Virus record (IMG/VR): IMGVR_UViG_3300032006_002783
Location: 1 to 40,769 of that record
Origin: a virus
Direction: 5' to 3' (one strand)
DNA length: 40,769 nucleotides
Below, one piece after another: positions 1 to 6,360 of the stretch. The position numbers were made by a program, and so were the translations under genes. Position 1 is the first letter of the stretch, and the number at the start of each line of letters is the position of its first letter. The notes beneath the pieces are model-generated. The model was not told where the DNA came from, did not search any database, and saw only the letters and a list, made by a program, of their open reading frames with translations.

Positions 1-1404
1 TCATCGCGAGGCCCGTCGCTTAGCAGGAAACCGGAAATCGCCGTTCACTGGTGATGCGCAGGACCTCCGCGAACGTGGTCCGACAGCCTTCACCGGCCTC
101 TCGACGAGCACGGTCGGGTCGGGCAACCCATCGCTCAGCATGTCAGCCCAGACCTGTGCGAGCTCGCGTCTCCGGGGCAGGTACGCAGCGCGGTTATACG
201 CACCTTCGACCTTTTCTTTCGGGACATGGGCAAGCATCAGGTCGATGATCTTGCGGTCATGATCCTTTCCATGCCGCTCTGCCCATTCGTTCATGATGGT
301 CGAGAAGGCGGCACGAAAGCCATGCGGGACATGGTGCCCGTGGTAGCCAGCGCGATTGAGCAGGTAACCGATTGCGTTCTCACTCATTGGCCGGTGCGTA
401 TGCCGGTTGCTCGGGAAGAGCAGTTCGCCGCTTCCAGTCAGCGGCCACAGCGCCTTGAGGACTGCGATGGCCTGCGGTGTGAGCGGCACGAGATGATCGC
501 CCTCGATCTCTTCCTTGCGGTCGAGGTCGCCCTTCATTCGGGCCGAAGGAATACGCCAGAGCGGCTGCGGGCCGTTCAGTTCTTCAAACTCGTCCCAGCG
601 CGCGCCACGAAGCTCGCTTGGCCGCACCGCCGTCAGTGCGAGAAAGCGAAGCGCCAGACGCGTAACGGGGCGGGCATAATCCTCCTCCGCTGCGATGATC
701 ATCTTTCGGAGCGGTACAAGGTCCGTGATGGCTGGCTGCCGTCCCTTGCGAAGCGGCTTGAGGGCCGCTCCGAGCTTCTCGGCCGGATCGTCCTTCGTAA
801 TGCCCTCCGCAATGGCGTAGACGAAAACGGCGGAGATCCTCTGCCGGATGCGTTTCGCCGTCTCGATCGACCCACGGGCCTCGACCTCACGCAGCACGCC
901 CATGACAAGCGGTGGCGTCAGTTGCGCGATCGGTAGCACGCCGATCGCCGGGAAGACGTCTCGCTCGAGGCTGCGGATAATGTCAGCCGCATGGATCGCG
1001 GCCCATTGCGACTTCGCATTCTCATACCATTGCCTGGCGACCCGCTCGAACGTCTGGCGACTGGCCTCCAAATTTGCCTCGATCTTGAGCTTCTTGACGA
1101 CCGCCGGGTCGTGGCCGTCGCAAAGCATGGCGTAGGCCTCGTCGCGCTTTGCCCGTGCGTCGAGAAGGCTGACCATGGGATAGATCCCGAAGTTCATGCT
1201 CTTCTGCTTGCCGTCGTAGGCGTAGTTCCAGCGCCATAGCTTTCCACCGCCGGGTTTCACCTCGAGGTACAGCCGGTGGCTGTCCGTCAGCTTGTAAGCC
1301 TTGTCCCGCGGCTTCGCGCCGCGCAGTTTCGCATCATTCAGTGTGACGCGACAGTAATTACCGGCCCTGCTGGGAGCCGGGATATACCGGGCCAAACGCA
1401 CCAC
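1..1404 (-). CDS. int: P4-type tyrosine site-specific integrase (5' end uncertain)
   Basis: This is a tyrosine recombinase of the P4 integrase family, which inserts and excises genomic islands or phages at tRNA-type sites. The N-terminal DUF4102-like arm-binding domain begins at the residues LNDAKLRGAKPRDKAYKL. The catalytic domain shows the first Arg in TAVRPSELRGARW, the HGFR box, and a His followed by the nucleophile Tyr in EGAYNRAAYLP. The C-terminus runs to the window edge with a stop codon. The 5' end is odd: the codon where family members start is GTC (1345-1347), and there is no ATG nearby. The nearest in-frame starts are GTG at 1404 and 1401 and TTG at 1395, none with a clear ribosome binding site. 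The frame stays open to 1689, but that upstream stretch does not look like protein. The gene may belong to the host or to an older island rather than to the Mu-like phage. Confidence 0.85.
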   Translation of the reverse strand: MVRLARYIPAPSRAGNYCRVTLNDAKLRGAKPRDKAYKLTDSHRLYLEVKPGGGKLWRWNYAYDGKQKSMNFGIYPMVSLLDARAKRDEAYAMLCDGHDPAVVKKLKIEANLEASRQTFERVARQWYENAKSQWAAIHAADIIRSLERDVFPAIGVLPIAQLTPPLVMGVLREVEARGSIETAKRIRQRISAVFVYAIAEGITKDDPAEKLGAALKPLRKGRQPAITDLVPLRKMIIAAEEDYARPVTRLALRFLALTAVRPSELRGARWDEFEELNGPQPLWRIPSARMKGDLDRKEEIEGDHLVPLTPQAIAVLKALWPLTGSGELLFPSNRHTHRPMSENAIGYLLNRAGYHGHHVPHGFRAAFSTIMNEWAERHGKDHDRKIIDLMLAHVPKEKVEGAYNRAAYLPRRRELAQVWADMLSDGLPDPTVLVERPVKAVGPRSRRSCASPVNGDFRFPAKRRASR

Positions 1405-1547
1405 ATATCGGGATGAACGCCCAGAAAAACGGGCCTTTCGGCACTTTCGGAGCGCGCGGGTAGGCGTTCCGGAATTATTGTCGCGTTCCGAAGAAAAAGC
1501 GGCCCTGCGCGGCTGGTGGCGGCCCGAAAAACGGCGGAAATGCGTGG

Positions 1548-1679
1548 CCAGTTCCGACTTAACCGACAATCCAGTTCCGACTTTCCCAAAAGGCCCGATT
1601 TCCGGGCGTTTCAGGGCGCTGTCGCACGGCGGAATCCCGATTGTAACTCGGAACTGGCGGGCCGCTAAGTCGGAACTGG
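1548..1679. repeat. Four-copy CCAGTTCCGA(C/G)TT site array in inverted pairs
   Basis: Two copies point right (1548-1561 and 1571-1583) and two point left (1645-1657 and 1666-1679). The outer pair is a perfect 14-base inverted repeat. Copies within a pair are 22-23 bases apart, about two helical turns, the spacing of MuA sites R1/R2 or of iterons. Two weaker GCGTTCC copies lie at 1464 and 1483. The array sits between the end of the late leftward operon and the integrase gene. Candidate roles are transposase end-binding sites or binding sites for another regulator. The repeat is seen directly; the role is inference. Confidence 0.6.
1590..1611 (-). terminator. Intrinsic terminator after the leftward operon
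   Basis: GCCCG (1593-1597) and CGGGC (1603-1607) form a short GC stem with a five-base loop. On the minus strand the stem is followed by CTTTT. It lies about 80 bases past the stop of the adenine methylase gene, at the end of the leftward arm, and inside the inverted site array. A short T run also follows on the plus strand, so it may act both ways. Confidence 0.5.
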
Positions 1680-1688
1680 AAATGGGCA

Positions 1689-2522
1689 CTACATCCCGCC
1701 CGTGATGATCAGTTCGCCGGCTGCCTTGGCGTTGTTCTTGGCATCGAGCGTGTACGTCGTGCGGACAGCTTCAATGGCGAAGCCGGAAAAGATGTCTCGC
1801 ACTTCCGGCCGGTCATTCAGGCTTAGGATGAAACGGCCCTGCAGGCGCGCCAGCCTATCGGCCATCACGGCGAATTCGTCACGGCAGAACATGCCTCGGC
1901 CGTAGTCGTTCTCCGATCCGTAGTAGGGCGGATCAAGGTAGAACAGCGTACCCGGCCGGTCGTACCTATCGATGAACGCGGCCCATAGCATACGCTCGAT
2001 CACCACACCGGCCATCCGGTCGTGGACCGCTTCCAGCAGGGGCACGAGCTTGGTCACGTCGAAACTCGCGGGCCGACCAACCGAAACGCCGAAGTTGCGG
2101 TCGGCGACCTTGCCGGCAAACGCCAACCGCTGAAGGTAGAGGAACCGGGCCGCCCGCTCCAGATCAGTAAGCGAGGCGGGCTCCAGCGCAGCGAGCTTTT
2201 CAAACGCCGCGCGGCTGGTGACCTGATAGCGGAGCATGTCCACGAACGCGACATAGTGCCGCTGCAGCACGCGGAAGAAGGTGGAAACGTCTTCCGACCA
2301 GTCGTTGATCACCTCGACGCGCGGGCGAGCGGTGCGGCGCAGGAACACGCCGCCCATTCCGACAAAGACTTCGGCATAGGTGGTGTGCGGCACCGCCGCG
2401 ATACGTTCGACCAGGCGCCGCGCGAGGTTGCGCTTGCCGCCGAGGTAGCCAGCCGCAGGCCGGACGGGAGACACGGGTTGCAAGGGCGATGAAACGGCAT
2501 TTTCGCCGCCTTGCAGGGGCAT
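1689..2522 (-). CDS. DNA adenine (N6) methyltransferase, D12 class
   Basis: Predicted to transfer a methyl group from SAM to adenine N6. From ATG 2522 the protein has 277 residues, usual for Dam-type enzymes. Motif I (AGYLGGKRNL, residues 24-33) binds SAM, and the catalytic DPPY motif is at residues 197-200. It is the last gene of the leftward arm and follows F after a gap of about 300 bases (2523-2820). That gap holds GC-rich hairpins and no gene I can support, although this frame stays open through it; a GTG at 2546 with GAGA upstream is an alternative start. Such phage methylases usually protect DNA from restriction or alter promoter control. The position at the operon end and next to the site array suggests an acquired cargo gene. 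Confidence 0.88.
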   Translation of the reverse strand: MPLQGGENAVSSPLQPVSPVRPAAGYLGGKRNLARRLVERIAAVPHTTYAEVFVGMGGVFLRRTARPRVEVINDWSEDVSTFFRVLQRHYVAFVDMLRYQVTSRAAFEKLAALEPASLTDLERAARFLYLQRLAFAGKVADRNFGVSVGRPASFDVTKLVPLLEAVHDRMAGVVIERMLWAAFIDRYDRPGTLFYLDPPYYGSENDYGRGMFCRDEFAVMADRLARLQGRFILSLNDRPEVRDIFSGFAIEAVRTTYTLDAKNNAKAAGELIITGGM

Positions 2523-2820
2523 TTCAAAGGGACTCGACTCTTTCACGATGTTCTCTAGTTGTTCGCGCCGTCCGGTGCCGGATGGCGGGATGATTCGGGC
2601 GTTGGCCAGCCCGATCGTGACGGTGCCTTCCCGTCGGTTTGGGGCGTTGGCGCGCCCCTTCCCCCGCCCGCAGGCGGTGAATTGCTTGTTAAGGCCGGAA
2701 GCCCTATATTGCTGGCTGCGACGCGCGTGACACGGTGAACCTTGCGGCCGTAGCACGCTGACCATCGGGTCAACGGAGCGCCATGCGAGGGATGCAAGTC
2801 CTCGCCGCGCGTCGCTTCCT

Positions 2821-4029
2821 TCAGCGCCGGTCAACGATAATCTCCGTTCCCTTCAGCAGGCGCGGCAAGCTGGCGTCGTTCTGTTCACGGACGCTGGTAA
2901 CGAACAGCCCTTCCCCGCTGGCCGTGCGCTTGACGACCGCGACGGTCCAGCGCCCGTCCGCCGCCCGCGCGAAGATCAGCACGTTGTCACCATCGCGGGC
3001 GACGATGTCGGCATGTTCGACCATATCAGGCAGGCGGCGATAGACCGCGACCGGAAGGGCAGCGCGCTTTTCGACCTGCTTGGCGACCGTCTCCGGCGAC
3101 AGCACCGCGACGCGCACTTTCGCGCCCAGGACATCGCGCAGCCGATCGTCGAGGATCATGACCGGAAACCCCGGATCAGGCAGGGCAAGGAACTGCTCAA
3201 AGGCAGCGTCGGCAACGATTTCCTGCAAGGTCTGCCGCGCGGCCTGGTCAAGCCCGACATCGAGCGCCTGCTGGATCGAATTGGCCGCTTTCGCTGCCGC
3301 CGCCTTCAGATGCGCGGTGCCTGGATTGTAGCTGAAGCCGGGATCGATGCCGTCGGGCACCATGATCGGATCGCCAACGGCCGGAATGAACCGCTGCGGC
3401 GGCCCACCTGCAATCTGATCCTCGGGCGTGATCGACCAGCCCTTACGGTCCATCTCCCGCTGGGAAATCTGGCGGTAGTTGCACTTACAGCCCCAGCCGT
3501 TGGGCGGGAAATGGGTCTGCCACCACGGATGATCGACCGGCAACGTGACGCCGTACCAGAGCTTGTGCAGCGGGCGCTTGTGTTCCGACGTCGAGGCCAG
3601 ATAGCGCAGGAAGGGCAGCACGTCCTTTTGCCGCTGGACGCGGAGCCAGTTGCCTGTGGCGAGGCTCATGCGCACGTTGGTATCGTAGATCGTGCGCAGG
3701 CGGCGTTCGTTGATGATGACCGTTTTGTCGGTGCCGGTCAGATCGCGATTGTTGACGGCGCCCCACCAGCCCTGTCGCTTCAGTTCCGGCAGGATGGTGG
3801 CCTTCCATTGCTCGAACGTGCCGCCCTTCCGGATCACCTCGTCCAGAGACGACTGGATATAGCGCAGCAGGTCCAGCTTGGTGATCTTCGCCACCGTGAA
3901 CGCGACCGCGTGCTGCTCGTGCCGCATTTCCGACCAGCGCACGGTAGGCTGCAGCTGGCCGCGTGCCTCCCACGCGCGAACGGTGTCCACGGGATCGAGG
4001 AAGATGGAATAGCCGAGGCTGTCAGCCAT
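2821..4029 (-). CDS. Mu F-like minor head protein with C-terminal PBECR-like domain
   Basis: Equivalent of Mu gp30 (F), a minor capsid protein near the portal that helps head assembly and DNA ejection. ATG 4029 gives 402 residues and overlaps the preceding stop by 8 bases. The phage-head-morphogenesis domain occupies about residues 50-200 and includes NERRLRTIYDTNVR and the Cys-containing PPNGWGCKC (175-183) typical of the family. Residues about 285-402 form a separate domain with conserved-looking VLSPETVAKQ, ending in VVKRT and LFVTSV blocks. This resembles the phage-Barnase-EndoU-ColicinE5/D-RelE (PBECR) nuclease-like domains often found on this protein. The head-protein call is firm; the nuclease-like label is tentative. 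Confidence 0.87.
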   Translation of the reverse strand: MADSLGYSIFLDPVDTVRAWEARGQLQPTVRWSEMRHEQHAVAFTVAKITKLDLLRYIQSSLDEVIRKGGTFEQWKATILPELKRQGWWGAVNNRDLTGTDKTVIINERRLRTIYDTNVRMSLATGNWLRVQRQKDVLPFLRYLASTSEHKRPLHKLWYGVTLPVDHPWWQTHFPPNGWGCKCNYRQISQREMDRKGWSITPEDQIAGGPPQRFIPAVGDPIMVPDGIDPGFSYNPGTAHLKAAAAKAANSIQQALDVGLDQAARQTLQEIVADAAFEQFLALPDPGFPVMILDDRLRDVLGAKVRVAVLSPETVAKQVEKRAALPVAVYRRLPDMVEHADIVARDGDNVLIFARAADGRWTVAVVKRTASGEGLFVTSVREQNDASLPRLLKGTEIIVDRR

Positions 4030-4600
4030 GGGCGAAACGCCAGAGAACGGGTTTCTGGTCGGGCGCGATGCGGTGGAGGCCGCGTGCCATCGGATGCTTC
4101 GGCGCGCCATTCTTCGTCTTGCCCCAGCACCAGAGGTGCGGCCACGGTTCTTCGCCGTCCTGAATGGCCTCGACGACGTGGTCGATCCACACCGGATCGC
4201 GCGCGATAGCACCCCAGCAAGCAAAAACCTTATCGGCTGACTTCGCGGCGGAAACGACGGCATCGACGTTCGCATCGCGGGCATCGCGCGCAGCCCAATT
4301 CAGGCCGGCGTCGATCTCCCGCACGATGCGATACACGTCGGCCGGATCGGCGGAGACGAACGGGTAGAGGTTGACCGCGACCAGGCCACCGAAACCGAAA
4401 AGCCGGCACCATTCGATCCACCACCGCGTGGTCATATCGTCGCGATCGGCGTCGGCATCGGCCGGGTTGTGGCCAATCATGCAGGCGATCGGCCCCGGCG
4501 CCCAGCGGCGGTGCAGTTCGACGCGGTTGCCGGCGACGAAGGTGGCAGCACGCTGCATCACCGGGTTGCCGAAAAGGTCTATGCCGTATGGATCAGCCAT
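4022..4600 (-). CDS. DUF1643 domain protein
   Basis: 192 residues from ATG 4600, with GGAAG upstream; ATG 4636 is an in-frame alternative. The protein matches the DUF1643 family pattern: a core reading ACMIGHNPADADADRDDMT, then FGGLVAVNLYPF, then VFACWGAI, and a C-terminal PHPMARGLHR-like block (seen as KHPMARGLHR). DUF1643 proteins occur in phages and mobile elements, and their biochemical role is not settled. The gene overlaps F by 8 bases and is the last member of an accessory cluster inserted between portal and F. It should be expressed late with them. Confidence 0.85.
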   Translation of the reverse strand: MADPYGIDLFGNPVMQRAATFVAGNRVELHRRWAPGPIACMIGHNPADADADRDDMTTRWWIEWCRLFGFGGLVAVNLYPFVSADPADVYRIVREIDAGLNWAARDARDANVDAVVSAAKSADKVFACWGAIARDPVWIDHVVEAIQDGEEPWPHLWCWGKTKNGAPKHPMARGLHRIAPDQKPVLWRFAHG

Positions 4601-4660
4601 GATTTCGCTTCCAAACCTCGAAGGCAACTTTACCACCGGGCAGCCGGACGCGCTCGCACG

Positions 4661-4921
4661 TCATACGGCTAGGCTCGTGCGAAACCGCGTCACGATCTTG
4701 TAGCTGGTGAGGTACTGTTGCCCGCCACGCGGTCTCGACAAGTTGGCTTCCAGCCGGAACCCGTTGGGATAGTCCGCGCGCAGACGGCGCAGACAGCCAT
4801 CACTGTCGCGCCAACCGATCACCGTTTTCGGCGCTTGCCCATCGCCAATATCGAGTATTTGCGCCAGCACAGGCCGGGCCGCTTCAGCGTCCAGCCGGTG
4901 GCGAGTTAGGCGCCGGCTCAT
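4661..4921 (-). CDS. Small hypothetical protein (86 aa)
   Basis: ATG 4921 overlaps the previous stop as ATGA, so translation is probably coupled. The 86-residue protein is basic at its N-terminus and has a compact central part with TVIGWRDSDGCLRRL and NGFRLEANLSRPRGG. I do not recognise a family. It has no signal peptide or membrane segment. The tight overlap with its neighbour is the main support that it is real. Confidence 0.6.
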   Translation of the reverse strand: MSRRLTRHRLDAEAARPVLAQILDIGDGQAPKTVIGWRDSDGCLRRLRADYPNGFRLEANLSRPRGGQQYLTSYKIVTRFRTSLAV

Positions 4922-5100
4922 TTTGGCAACGCCTTGCGCAGGCGCGCGTCTAGCCGCGCGTGAAGTGGCTTGGCCACGGCCAACAAGTCATCGAAACCGC
5001 TCTGTCCAGCGCCTGCCTTCAAGAGCATTTCGACCGCTGACCTTACGAGTATGGCTTCGTGAAGATCGAGCATCGCAAATGTGCTACCGCGTTTGCTCAT
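4918..5100 (-). CDS. Small hypothetical protein (60 aa)
   Basis: ATG 5100 overlaps the stop of the small membrane protein by four bases (ATGA), and its own stop overlaps the next start in the same way. The protein is mostly helical in appearance (LDLHEAILVRSAVEMLLKAG, then LLAVAKPLHARLDARL), with no recognised domain. It looks like a small helical accessory or anti-host protein. No function can be assigned. Confidence 0.6.
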   Translation of the reverse strand: MSKRGSTFAMLDLHEAILVRSAVEMLLKAGAGQSGFDDLLAVAKPLHARLDARLRKALPK

Positions 5101-5231
5101 TTGAAGCTGTCCCCGATCGCAAGGGCAAAGATCAGGCCAATCCACGCGATCACGGCAGCGGCGAGGAGTATCGGCACGCCGATAAGCAGGCCGGCGGCCC
5201 AGATCAGCCACATGGGAATAGTGAACGTCAC
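5097..5231 (-). CDS. Small integral membrane protein (44 aa)
   Basis: Starts at GTG 5231 with a good GGAAGGAA site upstream; ATG 5213 is an alternative. The start overlaps the stop of the zinc-ribbon gene by two bases. Almost the whole protein is hydrophobic, from WLIWAAGLL to FALAIG, about 33 residues: one long or two short membrane helices, with a short charged tail (DSFK). A holin-like or pore role is possible because no other holin is obvious in the window, but size and hydrophobicity are the only evidence. Confidence 0.6.
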   Translation of the reverse strand: MTFTIPMWLIWAAGLLIGVPILLAAAVIAWIGLIFALAIGDSFK

Positions 5232-5404
5232 AGCAGCATTCCTTCCGGTGGTTGCGGGATAGTTGGAGCGGCCGGCGCGGGTGCGCGGGCACGATCGTGG
5301 CAGGGCTGGCAGCGCCAAGGGCCTATCGGGCCGGTTAGGCTCCAGCTCGGCCACGGCGCGCCACAGTCGGCGCACTGGTGAGGCTTCCAGCGGGAGACCT
5401 TCAT
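5228..5404 (-). CDS. Tiny zinc-ribbon protein (58 aa)
   Basis: A 58-residue reading frame from ATG 5404, four bases below the methyltransferase stop. It carries two CxxC knuckles, CADC (residues 11-14) and CQPC (32-35), flanked by Trp residues, followed by a proline-rich tail ending PQPPEGMLL. This is a zinc-ribbon pattern. The stop overlaps the GTG of the membrane protein (GTGA), which supports it as a real coupled gene. Small phage zinc ribbons often bind nucleic acid or host proteins; the partner is unknown. Confidence 0.6.
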   Translation of the reverse strand: MKVSRWKPHQCADCGAPWPSWSLTGPIGPWRCQPCHDRARAPAPAAPTIPQPPEGMLL

Positions 5405-5407
5405 TTG

Positions 5408-6067
5408 TCAGGCCCCCTCCCGCAGCAGGCGCCCGTATTGGTCAGCGAGGGCATTGGCGAAGCCGGGGAATGTTCTGGCGCGATTGCGCGACCGTTCCTG
5501 GCCAGCTTTGCCCCATCCCGAATGCCGATGGATCGCACTCCACAGCCTGTGTTCCGGCGTACCTGGCCGAGGCGGAGTGAGGCGATTGGTCGCGCGTAGC
5601 TTCGGCAACTCGATCAGTTCCAGCCCGGTCGCTTTGAAAGCAGGGTCGCCAAACCACCAAGGCTGGACAAACTGCACATTGCGGCGCCCTGTCAGGCTGA
5701 TCGCATGGCCGTGCATGATCGGGTTCTCGATCACGCGGCGCGGGATGCGTCCATCATCCCGAACAGTGCGATAGAACGCGGCCGCCTGTTCCAGCTCTGA
5801 CCATCGAAGCGGATCGGGGCCGTTGATCTTCTTCCCGCCGATGTAGAGCCATTTTGCGCCGGAGTTGCACAGGATGGTGCAAGGCGGATGCATCACCGCA
5901 AGGAGGTCCCAGCCACCATCCAGATGGTTGCGCACGTCGTCACGGATGTGCCGATTGCTGCCGTCGTCGGCAGGCTCGGTATCGCAGCTCCAAGCGTCAA
6001 AGCCGAGCGCGAGGAATGCGCGCCGAAGGACACCGCTGCGCTCGCAGCCGATCAGAACGCGGGCCAT
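5408..6067 (-). CDS. Dcm-like phage DNA methyltransferase family protein
   Basis: 219 residues from ATG 6067, which overlaps the preceding stop (ATGA); GTG 6070 is just upstream. The N-terminus RVLIGCERSGVLRRAF is a SAM-binding motif I of the Rossmann fold. HPPCT corresponds to the PPC motif that holds the catalytic Cys of C5-cytosine methyltransferases, and VIENP matches the ENV/ENP motif. The target-recognition part is very short, so this is the minimal phage branch of the family. Activity is plausible but not certain. With the adenine methylase it gives the phage two DNA-modification genes. Confidence 0.75.
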   Translation of the reverse strand: MARVLIGCERSGVLRRAFLALGFDAWSCDTEPADDGSNRHIRDDVRNHLDGGWDLLAVMHPPCTILCNSGAKWLYIGGKKINGPDPLRWSELEQAAAFYRTVRDDGRIPRRVIENPIMHGHAISLTGRRNVQFVQPWWFGDPAFKATGLELIELPKLRATNRLTPPRPGTPEHRLWSAIHRHSGWGKAGQERSRNRARTFPGFANALADQYGRLLREGA

Positions 6068-6360
6068 CACAGACGCCCCCAGCTTGCGGCCACGGTTTCC
6101 ATCAGCGATGGCGCGGTCCGCAGATCGACGCGATCGGCGTTTGGCAGCGCCTTTCGCCGTCGTTCGTCATCGAGATGCGCGCGCACGGCCAGGCCGACCC
6201 GATTGAGCGCCGACCGCTGGACCGAATAACCAACGGTCAGGTAATCGGGCACGGAGCCGGCCGGGACCAGAATGCGCCCATCGGCCAGCACCTCCGCGCT
6301 TGCTATGATGCTTCGCTGCTTGTCCGACAGGCATGATGCGATCGTAGCAATGTCGCTCAT
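6067..6360 (-). CDS. Hypothetical protein, helical (97 aa)
   Basis: ATG 6360 overlaps the portal stop (ATGA), and its stop overlaps the methyltransferase start. The protein has LSDKQRSIIAS near the N-terminus and a VGLAVRAHLDDERRRK helix, the layout of a small phage winged-helix-like protein. No family can be named with confidence. It is the first gene of the cluster that separates portal from F. Confidence 0.6.
   Translation of the reverse strand: MSDIATIASCLSDKQRSIIASAEVLADGRILVPAGSVPDYLTVGYSVQRSALNRVGLAVRAHLDDERRRKALPNADRVDLRTAPSLMETVAASWGRL

Noticed and set aside
1405-1689. N-terminal extension of the integrase frame to ATG 1689
   Set aside because: The extra residues overlap the repeat array and terminator, have a non-protein composition, and lie outside the family domain.
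2523-2834. Longer start for the adenine methylase at 2834
   Set aside because: The domain begins at the GYLGGKR motif soon after ATG 2522; the upstream part crosses hairpins and overlaps the end of F. It cannot be fully excluded, because part of it reads plausibly.
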